Positions 48,410 to 60,167 of a DNA stretch of 64,000 bases are shown in pieces. Each line of letters begins with the position of its first letter. The stretch's first letter is position 1. A program made the translations under genes and the position numbers. The notes under the pieces were generated by a model. That model made no database searches. It was given only the letters and a program-made list of their open reading frames with translations, and was not told where the DNA came from. This stretch comes from Chalara sp. BL73. Its lineage: Eukaryota; Ascomycota; Leotiomycetes; Helotiales. The stretch spans positions 1 to 64,000 of the forward strand of contig CAKJVC010000197.1 in NCBI GenBank assembly GCA_918026815.1. Direction: 5' to 3'.

Positions 48410-48666
48410 GAGTTGATTGATCTGCATACTTCCCAACTTCGTATAATCTATTATTGTGTGATTATTGTACAATGAATATATAATATATTGTTGAATTTCC
48501 AGCAACGTCCTTGGAGGTATACTTTGGCAGTGCCAAATTGTATCCTTCCAAACATCCCACAAGCTATTGTATTGTACTTTTTGAATCACCGCTGCCACTA
48601 GGATGCTCTTACAAACTGCCAGAGGCCCAAATCAAGAAATGCAGGACAATATGATCAATGTTCAGC
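48410..48666. other. Convergent 3' spacer
   Basis: AT-rich spacer between the SAP gene and the UDP-glucose dehydrogenase gene, with repeated TATAAT/TATAT elements typical of fungal 3' ends. Confidence 0.5.
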
Positions 48667-50635
48667 TCAATCATCTACATTGATCACCCTCCCAATGATT
48701 TCCACCCGCAGGCCTAGCTTTTTCATTTCCTCCACTTCCAAAACCCCTCGTCCATCAAATACCAACTTCGGTTTTGCCATTCTAGAGGCTATTTTGCTCC
48801 AGTTGAGGGGATCGAGGCAGCCTCCTCGCTCTACCACCTCCATTCCAATATCTGACTCACATTCTGTGTATTGAATAAAACCATTCAACGTACGCCGATT
48901 TATCAATAAAGCGGCAACTGAACTTCGTAGAGCTGGAACTCCCGTCGCCACAACTTGTAACCCTGATCGTAGTTTGAGACTTGTCGAAATTTCCTTGGTT
49001 TCCGGTGTCTTACAATCGCTCAGTACGATTATCGCATGGCTTCCCTGACAGGCATCATAGACATCCCCATAAACTTTCACAGGTCCATTTTGTTCTGTGA
49101 GCACCTTTCTTCCTGTTTGTGCAACCTCGCGTTCCACCCTCTCCCTATCACACAGAGGGTCGTAGATTGCTAGCTCATTCGGCTTGTGCTCCAGCAGGAT
49201 ACGGATTACCCTCAGTGCTGGAGTGCCACGTGTATCATCTGTTCCATTCTTGAAAGCATAACCCAGCACCGTAATTTTCTTGTCTTTAAGAGTCCCATTC
49301 AAAGATTTCACGACTCGTTGCGCAAGTCGCCGTCCTTGCCACTCGTTTATAATGAGTACCTGCTCCCAATACTCCGCAACCTCAGTCAATCCTAAACCCT
49401 CTGCCAGGTATACCAGGCTCCGGATATCCTTTTCCAAGCAACTACCTCCAAATCCCACGCCTGCTTGCAAGTACTGGAAGCCAATTCGAGGATCAGCACC
49501 AACAGCGGCCCTAATGTCACAAACGTCGGCACCAACTCTCTCACATATTGCTGAAATAGAGTTTATGCTTGAGATGCGTTGAGCAAGCAAAACATTTGAG
49601 ACTAGCTTGGCGAGCTCAGAAGAATATGTATTAGTATGAATTATTCTGGAAGGATCAACCCAGCAGTATATCTTACTCAAAGCATCAGCTGCAATTTGGC
49701 CTGATTTGGTGGGCTGGCTACCAATTAGGACACGAGAAGGACTGAGGAGATCTTGGATAGCTGTGCCAGCCGACAGGAATTCCGGATTGGAAAGGATCTC
49801 GAAGGTTTTATTTTGGTTGCAGCTTTTCAGCTAAAATATGATCAGTTTCAATGTTCTCGGATTTTTTGTTGGTCTTTTTTTGAACCAGAAGATCTTACTG
49901 CGGCTCGAATGTAATCAGCCGTGCCACACGGCACTGTGCTCTTTTCAACGACAATTGTGCTCAATTTAGCGTGTTGTGCTATTTCCTTCACGACATCGTC
50001 TAGTGCTGTCATGTCTGTAGCCTTTCCCGCGCCGTGCCCTGTAGTTTTGGTAGGAGTATTGACAGAGACAAAAATCATATCCGCCTGGCCGATACCCCTG
50101 CCCACGTCACTGGAGAAGAACAGATTTGGTCCACGGTCACGTTCGAAATCCTCGCCTCTCGGCATGTCAACGAGATTGCTGTCAATGAATTCTGGGAATG
50201 GGGGAGAAGAGGTTCCATCACGGGTAATCGCCAATATTTGATCAAGGTCGGGCTCGTAGATGGGAAGATTCCCCGAGTTCCATTGTCTGATTCGAGACAC
50301 ATCTTTATCTACCACTGTTACTATCAAATGAGGGTTATGATATGCGATAACAGCCGCTGTTGGTCCGCCTGCTGTCACATTGAGTCTCTAACCCTTTTGA
50401 AAGCTCCAGATTTAGACATACCGACATAACCAGCTCCAATGCAACATATATTCTTCACGCAACAATAAATAGTCTGTTTGGTAACCTGAGAGCCTATTCT
50501 GCTTCCAAATTCTGGATTAGGCTCTATATTGTCATTTGGAGTTGCTGCCGTTGTGATGTCGTCAGAATCATCGGTAAATTGGTACAGAGGCTGTGGTTGT
50601 CCCTCATGGAGCATGGTTCCCAAGTGCGGTGCCAT
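48667..50635 (-). CDS. UDP-glucose 6-dehydrogenase (615 aa)
   Basis: Three exons: 50635-50422, 50368-49899 and 49830-48667. It would oxidise UDP-glucose to UDP-glucuronate with two NAD+. The Rossmann motif CIGAGYVGGPTAAVIA starts near 65 and is built across the first intron, using the second AG of a CAGCAG tandem acceptor. EKSTVPCGTAD, ILSNPEFLSAGTAI and the catalytic Cys359 in GFGGSCLEKD follow, then GYAFKNGTDDTR. The common form of the Cys motif is GGSCFQKD, so F-to-L suggests a divergent paralogue. The N-terminal 55 residues before the dinucleotide fold and the C-terminal 100 residues are longer than in bacterial enzymes. Cytosolic nucleotide-sugar supply; divergently paired with a mannosyltransferase gene. 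Confidence 0.93.
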
Positions 50636-51528
50636 GGATTCCAGGGATAATGTCCTTTGAAACAGGAGACATTGTTGTGAAGCCCGACATGGCCGTCTTG
50701 CAAAGGAGGTGAAAGTACCGCTATCGAGGCAGGAACGAGGGTCAGAAATCAAGCCGGCAATCACGACTGACACCAAAGACCTCAAAAGAAGACTACACTG
50801 GCCAATTAGGAAGAAAAATGCATGCTTATGTCATTATAGAGTTATTACTCAGGATATACTTTGTTCCATCTCTCCACATCGTCAGCAACGATAGTTCTGA
50901 ATCGTAAGCAAAGCTAGACTGCCATTTGAAAAAAAATCTCGATGTTTGCTAGAAACAAAAGCACTAGATCCAAAAATAGGATGATACTTTCGTATTAAAA
51001 ATGAATCAAATCCACTTGTTCTTACTTTGGCCATGGGGTTTTCCTTGAGCGCCAGTTTGTTTCTGCGTGCACTTGCAGAGAGAGAAAATAATGATAAACA
51101 GGGATGAAGGAACTTCTGATATGGGATTAAGTGGCTACATGTATGTATTCCGTTGAATTGGTAGCTATTCTTAACAATGTTACGATTTGTATGAAGGATA
51201 GTATTGTCTATAGTTGAATGCGATGGAATATCACGTGAATACCGCTGTCAGGAGGAAATAGGGGTTAGCCGAGGATGCCAAGTCTACGGCGTTTCCGTTT
51301 CTGAAATGTCAGATTGCATTCAGGTATTACATAAAGCGACATGTGAATTGTTTCGCAGATCCTCCACGACACTGCTTCGCAGCACTGATGGCAGAAAACT
51401 GTTTAACAAACTCATGACAGAGGTAACGCTGTCTTTCGTTACAGCAAATGGGTTTCACTGAGATCGAGTTTTGCTGGACACGCATCAACTTCTAAGGGTC
51501 AGCCATCTTACCAAACGCGTGAACAATC
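50636..51528. promoter_or_regulatory. Shared upstream region of UGDH and GT71 genes
   Basis: About 890 bases between two divergent start codons. No gene is supported inside. The arrangement allows a bidirectional promoter, but no specific binding site was identified. Confidence 0.45.
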
Positions 51529-52920
51529 ATGATTATTACGACGAAATATCGCTACCCTGCGCTGTTCTTTGGAGTTGTCGTGTTTTTTATCGGTTACAAT
51601 TGGCTCACTAGACAAGGCTATACGCCGGCGCATATATATAATCCATTCGCATTCGGGGGACCAAGTCGGCAAATGCTATGGAACGAAATACATCATGTCT
51701 TCGAAGCTCACGCACCTCTACCACTGGACCATCTCAAGTGGAAACAACCATGGCCTACAATGCCGCAATATGTGATGAACAAGACCTTCGATGAGGCAGA
51801 AGTCAAACAATTTAGCCCAGAGCTTTCAACTGAGATGATGGAGGCAATGAGGCAGCAAATGCAAGCATTGCAGAAGGAGATGCCGAATTGGTCGAAATAT
51901 AAGAAGATATCTTCTGGCAGAGGATATGTTATGGCAACAGGCGGCTTCTTCCTCGATCGTGTATTTCCAGTCGGTATACAAATGCTTCACCGTCTAGGCT
52001 CAAAGTTACCCATTGAGATCTGGACGAAGGACGAGGGAGAATATAAGAATACTGTTAAGGTTGTAGAGGGATTGGCGAAAGACTTTGGTATGCGGATAAC
52101 GTGTTACAAGTTCTCGGATTATCTTAACATCACCGAGTTTCCTGACGGATACAATCAGAATTATCTGATGAAAGCACTCACAATACTCATGTCCTCCTTT
52201 GAGGAAGTCATTCTTCTTGACGCGGACAACGTCCCAATGCTGTCGCCTGAGCCGCTTCTGGAGTCAAAAGAATATGCAGAGACAGGATTGATACTCTGGC
52301 CGGACTTCTGGGCCAACTCTGCCTCCAGTACCCTTCACGAACTTCTTAATTTCCCTTATAACTTCTTCCGCACATGCGAATCAGGTCAGATCGTCCTCGA
52401 TAAGCGAAAGCACTTCGAGTCTCTTATTTTGGCATGCTACTATAATTGGTACGGAGATCCCTTCTACAAGCTTCTCACACTGGACGGCATGGGTGCCGGA
52501 GATAAAGACACTTTCGTCCTCGGAGCACAAACGCTTGGTCGCAAATTCCACTTCACAGAACGACCACTTGAGTTAATGCGAGCTGTTTATCTCAATGGTA
52601 CCCAATGGCACGATGATACTTCAGTCTTCAATGGCGCCATGGGCCAATTCAATCCCTTGAACATGAAGCAGATCATGTTCATGCATATGCATGCTCCAAA
52701 ACTGAATTTTCAACAATTCCTGGATGTTACACTTGATTTGGTATTTGTGAGGACCGACGCTAAAGATGTCGAATTCTTTCCAAGCGCGGATCATCTTGAG
52801 AAGCTGCTGTGGGAATCGGTAAGTTGGGTTGAATGTGATAGTGTGCTCAGGCTGGAGAATGATCCCAGGAAGATGTGTGAGGGTATACAAGATCGTGTGA
52901 AGACCATGAAATCTGCCTAA
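51529..52920 (+). CDS. Alpha-mannosyltransferase, GT71 (MNN1/MNN2 type, 463 aa)
   Basis: Single exon. A short cytosolic tail and one N-terminal membrane anchor (ALFFGVVVFFIGYNWL, about residues 11-26) give the type II topology of Golgi glycosyltransferases. The metal-binding DxD motif is DAD at 231-233 in VILLDADNVP. FPVGIQMLHRLGSKLPIEIW and LILWPDFWANSAS are typical GT71 blocks, with the conserved ESGQIVLDK. It would add mannose from GDP-mannose to cell-wall mannan or glycoprotein N-glycans in the Golgi. The 3' end of this gene and about 320 bases beyond it are present again, decayed, at 55813-56226. Confidence 0.93.
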   Translation: MIITTKYRYPALFFGVVVFFIGYNWLTRQGYTPAHIYNPFAFGGPSRQMLWNEIHHVFEAHAPLPLDHLKWKQPWPTMPQYVMNKTFDEAEVKQFSPELSTEMMEAMRQQMQALQKEMPNWSKYKKISSGRGYVMATGGFFLDRVFPVGIQMLHRLGSKLPIEIWTKDEGEYKNTVKVVEGLAKDFGMRITCYKFSDYLNITEFPDGYNQNYLMKALTILMSSFEEVILLDADNVPMLSPEPLLESKEYAETGLILWPDFWANSASSTLHELLNFPYNFFRTCESGQIVLDKRKHFESLILACYYNWYGDPFYKLLTLDGMGAGDKDTFVLGAQTLGRKFHFTERPLELMRAVYLNGTQWHDDTSVFNGAMGQFNPLNMKQIMFMHMHAPKLNFQQFLDVTLDLVFVRTDAKDVEFFPSADHLEKLLWESVSWVECDSVLRLENDPRKMCEGIQDRVKTMKSA

Positions 52921-53474
52921 GAATTTGCACCCTTAGAAGTAATATAATACAAATTTCACCAGAAAATGTTGTGTCGACAAAGCTCGAAATGATCCATCAG
53001 CAATCTTTTCAAATATAGGCTTTTTCTGGGAATAGCGCGACAGCCTTGAAAAAAAGAATCGAGGCTAGTTTTCGTTTAACAGAAGCACTCGTGGTATTGC
53101 TTAGGCCCAACCCCTTGACTACAACCCAATTAGTAAATATTCCCACTGGTTGTTGCATTGCTTTCTGACTCTCGCTCAATTGCTACAAACTATTCGTTTA
53201 CTAGAGCCTGGGATGATTCAATGCTATACGTTTACTTGCATTTAGCTTGGGTTGTGTTGCGAGTCTCGAGTCTATTCAACTGAATTAGCATCTCAGGAGC
53301 CTTCAAGATACTGTGCTATCAAACTTTCACTTCATCAATGACGTCCCATCCGGAAATCGAAAATGGTCTTCCGTTTTATATAGCTGAAAGACGCAATCAA
53401 TAGCCCACATTATTTGATATCATGGTTTGTAATGATAATCTACACACAATTTGTGTTACAGAAGCAATCACTAT
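52921..53474. other. Convergent 3' region; original copy of duplicated segment
   Basis: Spacer between the GT71 and MFS genes. Positions up to about 53245 have a diverged copy at 55813-56226. No gene seen. Confidence 0.6.
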
Positions 53475-54994
53475 TTATATCTTCACTTTTAGATGCAACC
53501 CTGTTATAATTACCCGTGCTCCAACCAAGGCCACCACCCCTCCCATCAGACATGCGCCCGCCCATATTTGCGCAGCCAGGTAGCTACCCCCATTACGAGC
53601 GATCAACACACCAGCAACAGACGGACCAGTTAACGGCCCGAAACTTATCAAGGTCAAAATCATGCCTACTCGAGTTCCAATCTTGCTTATGTCTTTCGTC
53701 AGCGACGGCACCGTGCCGGCAAACAAACCCATCGCAGCACCGCACGCCAACCCGTAGAAGACGGCGAAAACATACAATCCGGCAACGGTACGAATAGACG
53801 CCCAACAAAACATCAGGATGCTGCAGAGGAGCACCCATGGGATTAAGCAGTTGAGTGGACCGAGGTACCGGTCAGCCAAATAGCCGCAAGGTGCCCGGAT
53901 GGGAATGCCACTTGCATTGATAACAATTATCAGGTTGACGCCGGATGATTGGGATAGTTGCAGCACTTCGGTGGCATACGTTTGGATCTGCAATGAGGTT
54001 GAGGTCAGTCGGTTCTCGTGGAAAAGGGTACTTGATAGAGCAAGTGATGCTTTGCTAGTCCTTTAAAGGCTGCCTCGAGCGCACGGGGGTTTAAAAGTTG
54101 GCCCCATAAAGAGGTTATCACTAGTGGAAGGGACAACAGAAGTACGACTTACATAGAAGAACGCAAAATAGAGTATCCAATACAGAATGAAAATGCCCAG
54201 AGTAAACAGCATGTACGCAGGCTCTTTAAAGGCACCCCATTCAACTAACGGGCCAGACTTACGAGGCGGAAGGCGTGTACGAAGGAGTGCAACAATAACA
54301 ATCGCCATTACCAACGCAACAAAACCCATGCAACGGACTGCCCAGGGAAAGCCTTTCCTTTCATTCCAAAGTTAGTTTTTCCATCGTTCAAACGGGGAAG
54401 GGGTGAAAAGGAAGAGGGAAACTCACCAATCCGGGGAATTAAATACTGGATCATGGCCGGGAAGATAATGCCACCGGTACTCGTGCCAGTAGCTGCGGCA
54501 GTGATGGCAAGGACCCTTCGACGCACAAAATACGTTGAGATCAAGGTTACGCTAGGCAACCACATAAGGCCCTGGCCAATTCCAACGCAAAGACCTTGGG
54601 CGAGAAATATCTGCAAGTACGTGGTAGCAAGGCTGGTCATGAATGTACCAAGAAGCAGCAGGACAGCGCCTGCCGCCACAACCTCTCGCGCAAGTCCTGC
54701 GTCAGTTGCTCGTCCCGAGACAGCGGAGATAAAGAGCACGCAAAAGACTTGGACTCCACCGATCCAGGAAATTTCTGAAGGAGACTCCGGCAGCGAGTTT
54801 TCGTAGTGACTCTGGAAGACCCCGAAGCTCGCTGAGTATCCCCAAGTCAGGGCCACAACGAGATGGCCTGATACCACCTGCGTCCAGGCGTGGAATCCGC
54901 CATCCGGAGGCGGTTCTAATTCTAATGACGGAGTGGCAGGATCGGTTAGCCGAGTGCTTTGAATTGCATCTGCCAGATTAATTATTTGAGACAT
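53475..54994 (-). CDS. MFS transporter, monocarboxylate-transporter-like (426 aa)
   Basis: Three exons: 54994-54427, 54352-54153 and 53987-53475, with introns of 74 and 165 nt. The opening PPPDGGFHAWTQVVSGHLV and the first membrane span are typical of fungal MCH-type members of the major facilitator superfamily. About twelve hydrophobic spans are visible; VTLISTYFVRRRVLAITAAA is the loop-and-span after helix 4 with its basic patch. The protein ends in a basic tail (LHLKVKI). Substrate unknown; fungal relatives move carboxylates, riboflavin or secondary metabolites. The ATG at 54994 (MSQIINLADA) is preferred to upstream alternatives. The gene is bracketed by the direct repeats of the GT71 3' segment. 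Confidence 0.92.
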
Positions 54995-56549
54995 TAAATG
55001 TTGAAGTGACACTCGCGGGATCCAAGGTGAAGTGTACCTATCGCTAAAGAAAGGGGGAGGGGGGAATATCCTCACTTAAGTACCTACGAGTTAAAGAGGA
55101 GCCCCACTCTTGCCACGATGGTGGAAGATGCCTTAGGCCAGATTGTAAGCTTTTTTCATCGATTCTTAAAGTTGTGAATGATGTAGGCTGCTTACAATGT
55201 AGCAGGGGAAACAAATGTAAGTATGGCGATGGTGCATGCATGAGTCCCATATTTACTTCCCTTGCTACGTTGTGAGCCTCATGCATGGGCTCTATTGGTG
55301 ACAACTATTAAACGCTGTACCTTCATAGTTCTTCATTCTAATGTGCTAATATTTTACTTCTTATGCTATAGAATATATAACATGGGTTTATCTTCTCTCT
55401 TCTATTCTGTGCCACCAGCGGCGATAAGGGGCTCGGCTCGTGGGGGCGTGTTGTCAACTCGGATTTCACCTCTCTTTAGGTGGCAGCTATCGTGGAAGGG
55501 AACCTCCCCCTCACCCTTCGTGCTCAGGGCTCCAATCCAGGTCCGCAGCAGATAGCGTGCCGGCTTTGGAGGGGCCGGATCAGTGAAGCCGGTGCGAGAG
55601 TGGAAAATCTGGCAGCACGACACAAACCAGATATCTCCCACCTCACAATCATATACGAGACCATGTCATTGACAGGTGAACGGCCATTGCCTCGAGCTGC
55701 GTAGCCGACAACGGTGGTATTAGGCCTTGGTCGCTAAATCGGGACAGCGACTTTACGAAATATAGGTCCCATCTAAAAGGATGTTGCAGTCAGTCTGTAA
55801 CCTGACTCCGTGGGTGCTTAGGCTGGAGAATGATCGCAGGAAATTGTGTAAGGGTATACAGGATCATCTAACGGCTATAAAATCTGCTCAAGAATTTGTA
55901 CGTTTAAAGTAATATAATACAAATTTAATCAAAAAATGTTTTGTTAACTGACTTTAAAATAGTTTATCAACAATTTTTTCAAAAATAACCCTTTTTTGGA
56001 TAGAAATGACGCAACAGGTTTTCTTTTGTTAAAAAAAAGTCGAAACTAGTTTTGTTTAACCAAAGAATCCATACTATTGTTCAAGTTTAACTATTTAACT
56101 GCAGTTTCAATAGTAAAATGTTTTTACTGGGTTTTGTATTATTTTCTGACTTTCGCTCAATTGCTACAAACTATACGTTTGCTAGAGCCTGGATTGATTC
56201 AATGCTGCACGTTTGCTTGCATTTAGTGCTCTAAATTCTAAATCCAACCTGACTGCCCTTGAACTGGCTTTCTTTATATGTTAAAGTAGACTTCCATGCT
56301 AAGAAAAAGGTGTCAGATGACGCCTGGGTCTTACTTCGGCCACAACTAGCGTCAGGGAGTTCATGTGAGCCTCCCCTTCCTTCTCGTTGTTGCAACATGG
56401 TACTCTTCCTTCTGCCTTTCGAAAATTCAGTCTGCCCAACCTGTGAGCCCCTTGCTCCACCAGCGGGTGCTCCCCTCCCATGATTGATGTCGAGGAGCTT
56501 CAAAAGTGCTCCTCATTCTACCCCAGCTGCTGAATCGTTGTTTCTCTAT
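54995..56549. other. Intergenic with GC-rich block and decayed gene copy
   Basis: Contains upstream sequence of the MFS gene, a GC-rich segment near 55420-55720 that differs from its surroundings, and the decayed GT71 3' copy at 55813-56226. No intact gene is supported. Confidence 0.6.
55813..56226 (+). pseudogene. Decayed copy of the GT71 gene 3' end and flank
   Basis: Clearly alignable, in the same orientation, to 52843-53245: shared stretches include GCTGGAGAATGATC, AGTAATATAATACAAATTT and CTCAATTGCTACAAACTAT. Many differences are C-to-T or G-to-A in the copy, giving a much more AT-rich sequence, with some transversions. The stop-codon triplet is changed. Most of the gene body is absent, so it is non-functional. 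Confidence 0.85.
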
Positions 56550-58223
56550 TCAGATTTCCTTCTTTTCATCGCCCAGGAGGCCAGTCTTCTGGAAAGACAG
56601 CACAATATTCTTGCGCCAGAAATACCAAACACCCATCACCAATGCCGTTAGTGAAATAACAACAACAACGCAAACCCACCACTGGCTAGACACCAAGAGT
56701 TTTGTGTCCTTATGTTCACGATCTGGCCCTGCGATAAAGTTCGATCCGAAGACGCCCTGCGCGTGTCAGTCTTAAACTCTTTTGTTTAGTTATGGCATTT
56801 ACCATCACAAACGTTCCTGGGAGGAAGAGCATTGTTATAATGGCAATGACTTGCATGGACACATTTTCTGAAATTGCTTGCTGGCTGGTAAGTCTTGCAT
56901 TAAGATTAAATGTCTAATAACAGATGTCAGGGTGAGCAGTTAGATAAAAGATGTGAGAAATTGCCTACGAGGTTCATAAGACGGTCGGCACGAGCAGCAA
57001 CATCTACAACCGAGTCTCTGCAATAACTTATGTGGTTCGTAAACCGGTCATACTCTTCTTCAACTCTAGTCCACAGCCATGGCCGATCTTCAAGATTTGG
57101 CTGCTTCATCACCAAGCGATAAAATTCATCATGCTGTCGTTGCAAGCGGGTGATCACTCCGAGGATGAATGTTAGCTGGATTTTATCTTGATCCAGGCTG
57201 GCTAAATTGAGATGTACCCGCTGGAGATCAATCTCATGGAGCGTTGCAGGGTTGTGAGCTTTCCTCTCTTCCCTTCTGATACCATCCCGTGGTTCTCGTG
57301 CTGCCCGGCGATAATACTGGATTGTTGAGCTGAAATGGAGAATGGATGGTATAAAGGGATCAGCGACAGTGGATTTGGTTGACGGCGCGTAGATGAACTC
57401 CTCCAGCTTCTCAACCAGTTCTTGCTTCAGAACATCGGCGAGATCGTTGAACGACCTGTACTTGAGAAGCACAAACGTCTTGCGAGTTTTCACGTCATAC
57501 CGTGTGATTATTGTGATTTTCAGGTCAGACTCATGAGCCACAGCTGTATACGGAATAAACGCCCGGGCACGGATGGCATACCAGAATTCTATTGTCCAAT
57601 GAGCATTGGTTCTTTGTTCAAGTCACTGGAAACATACGTATGGCCTCGATTTCTCCATTGCTACCATGGGTCGTAGAACTGCCGTAAATCTGCTCTTGGC
57701 CTCTTATATGACTGCACGCTGCTGGCGCTATCCTATAGTGCGTCAAGATGTTGAGTAGAGCTTCTCTCGAAACATCCATGTGGTTGGGAGCAACATATTC
57801 CGGGTCTAGTTTGGAATGTTGCACCGTTTTTCGGGGGTGAATCAGCCGGTTGCTATCGAGAATTTTCATGGTCTTCTCGCTCTTTCGCACTTGGTCAGCC
57901 AGGAGGACTTTGACAGCTGGCTGTAACAGCACGATCCGAAGATCTGGCTGTGAATGCGCCTACAACGCTGAGGTTAGACTTTATATAAGGCTAGATGAAG
58001 GATGTCTTGCAGATAAGAGCTCATTAATGCCGGCATCGTCATAATGTTGGGAATTTCCCACTCCCTGGTGATGATCTAGTATCAGAACATTAGAATTGCA
58101 TGGGTATTCCTCCGAACGCCAACTGGTTGATGGATTATTCAATTCTTCTTCACAAAATTTGCCATCGTCAAACACAAGATGATAGGATGGCAGGTTAAAT
58201 GGGTAGCCTTCCGAGCCTTCCAT
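56550..58223 (-). CDS. CorA-like Mg2+ transporter family protein (490 aa)
   Basis: Five exons: 58223-58011, 57959-57638, 57588-56969, 56913-56803 and 56756-56550. The C-terminus has the two spans of CorA-like proteins: VIAIITMLFLPGTFVM, the loop GVFGSNF, then WWVCVVVVISLTALVMG. The GxN signature, GMN in bacterial CorA, reads GSN at 426-428, common in fungal members whose transport activity is unproven. The preceding helical region (RLMNLTFNLNARLTSQQAISEN) matches the stalk helix. The N-terminal half is fungal-specific. The first intron needs either a GC donor (GCAAGA, modelled here) or a weaker GT donor about 55 bases upstream, also in frame, so roughly 18 residues there are uncertain. Confidence 0.85.
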
Positions 58224-58981
58224 GTTGCTCTCTAGCCTTAGCGAATGAAATTAATTGAGGATATTTTCAGCACTGTACGGGATGATGAGAAGGTGCGAGT
58301 AGGACAAAATGAACGAGAGATGATATTCAACATCTTTATGTATGGGGGAGAATGCCTGGACAACTGCTGCAGGTCTGTGGCGTCAGTATGCTCTTAACCC
58401 TGCCTCATTTAAAACGCGTGGTTCTTATTTTTTTTTCCCCTGCCTTTCGGCCCGCAGGATGCACTTGGTGACTATCCGAAAGAACAATCACCAATCGATA
58501 GAACTTGGAACGAGAATGAAGCTAGTTGAGACTGTAGATTGGGGATCGCCTCTGTGTCGAGGTAAGCTAAAACGGGCTTGTTTAGTGGCAGCGGCTGGAG
58601 CCGATGCCCCAGGACTCCATTAATTCTATTTCACCTACCTCCGTCCCACTAATCCCTAAGAGGAGTGACAAGTCGCTTAGAGCTGCTCCTATGAAGCACA
58701 CGCAAATGAATCCTATGAGAGGAATATAAATTCCTGGTGCCTCAAAAAGAGAATACGCTACTTATGATTGCAACTTGCATTTATTAACAAAAATGTTACC
58801 ATTCAAGGATTCATTTACGTAATCGTTCATCATACCTTGGTCATAACCAATCCACTGCTAATAATTAGAGTTCAAAATATACAATGGTCCTAACACAGTT
58901 AGTACCTGGACAAGTTTCTTGTCATATAAGCCACATTAAGTACCTATGATTGCTACAACAAAACTTTTGATGTAACTAGAA
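58224..58981. other. Divergent promoter region, no gene seen
   Basis: Lies between the CorA-like gene (minus) and the 2H phosphoesterase-like gene (plus). Includes a poly-T run near 58427. A 93-codon frame at 58342 has no features. Confidence 0.5.
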
Positions 58982-60167
58982 ATGTTTTCTTTCCCACCAC
59001 TACAACCCGGAGATTCGTCGATCCAGAACTGGTATCAAGATCTTCTCGATCATCCAGACTGTAAAGGTGATCCGGTACGTGATCTAGTTTTGGGCCCCAA
59101 CCTCTTCACTATTGTATAGTCGCTCGCTCCAGCCACTCCACTCTGCCACAATTACCATGATAAGTTGATCTCGCTTTCTAAAATTGGATAGCTCAAAGTT
59201 CAACAAGCATATGAGAGCTCTCGCCAATCTAATCTTATCAAAGCGGTGAAGAACTTTACCTCAGAACTCCCATTAGCCAAGATCACGCCGGACGAGGCTC
59301 TGATCCGACATCTCGAATGGCAGAAGCGGAATAACTCCAGTGGCACAGATCCAAGCTTGGATTATCAAAATGTGAATTGCCTGGTGTTCTGGGCACGTCC
59401 GAGTAATGAGGTACAAGATATTATCGGTGGAATCCAGCAACGACTGGCTGGTTTACTAGGGCCAGGTAAGTATTTGGATTTGACGAGATCTATTGAAAGT
59501 TAGACCACAACTAACGCGGGCAGACTTCCACCCAATCCCACCGCCAGACCAACACGTCTCCGTGCTTGAGCTCTCCCACCAACATTCGGTCCCAGAGCTA
59601 CAGCAAACCTATCATGGTGTGTCCCAACCGACCGTGCAAGAAATAGTAAACCTTCCTGTCTCGGTGCAGCAGAAGAATCACCAGACCATCGGGCTGGTAA
59701 GGCCATTGCTCATGTTCGACGGCAAGGGCGTGGCGGTGACTTTTATTCCTGACGCTCCGCAAGCCGAACAAGACGCCGAAACGCCAGAATCCGGGAACGC
59801 CTCCTTCACGTACCAGCATCTACGAAGCGAGATGCATAAGCTTGCCCTGAAGAGCGGGATCAAAATCGATACGTGCTATACCGCACCGACGGCTCACGTC
59901 ACCATCGGACGGTTCATCGGGGACTCTTTCTTTACGCCGCAACCGACGGTTTCTGAGAAGCTGGTGGATGGGACGAGTCCGGTGCGTCGCTTCGTTGAGT
60001 TGATACGCCGGATTAATGAGGAGCTTGAGCAGATGGTGTGGAATGATTTGAGATGGGTTATAGCGCGGGACCGTGGACTTGAATGTCAGTTTGGATATGT
60101 CAAGTTTGGCCGTAGCACTGACTGCGCTGCAGATGCTGGGGAGAGGTTAAAAGGGGTAGAGTCATGA
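58982..60167 (+). CDS. 2H phosphoesterase-like protein (336 aa)
   Basis: Three exons: 58982-59074, 59192-59465 and 59524-60167. Two His-hydrophobic-Ser/Thr motifs, HVSV at 133 and HVTI at 247, are spaced as in 2H (LigT/cyclic phosphodiesterase) enzymes, which act on 2',3'-cyclic phosphates or related RNA ends. GVAVTFIPDAP and RWVIARDRGLECQFGYVKFG are other recognisable blocks. The N-terminal part (NWYQDLLDHPDCKGDP, then a helical segment) resembles fungal hypotheticals of this type. No signal peptide. The substrate is unknown. The first intron (117 nt) has donor GTACGT; a small extra exon inside it cannot be excluded. Confidence 0.8.
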
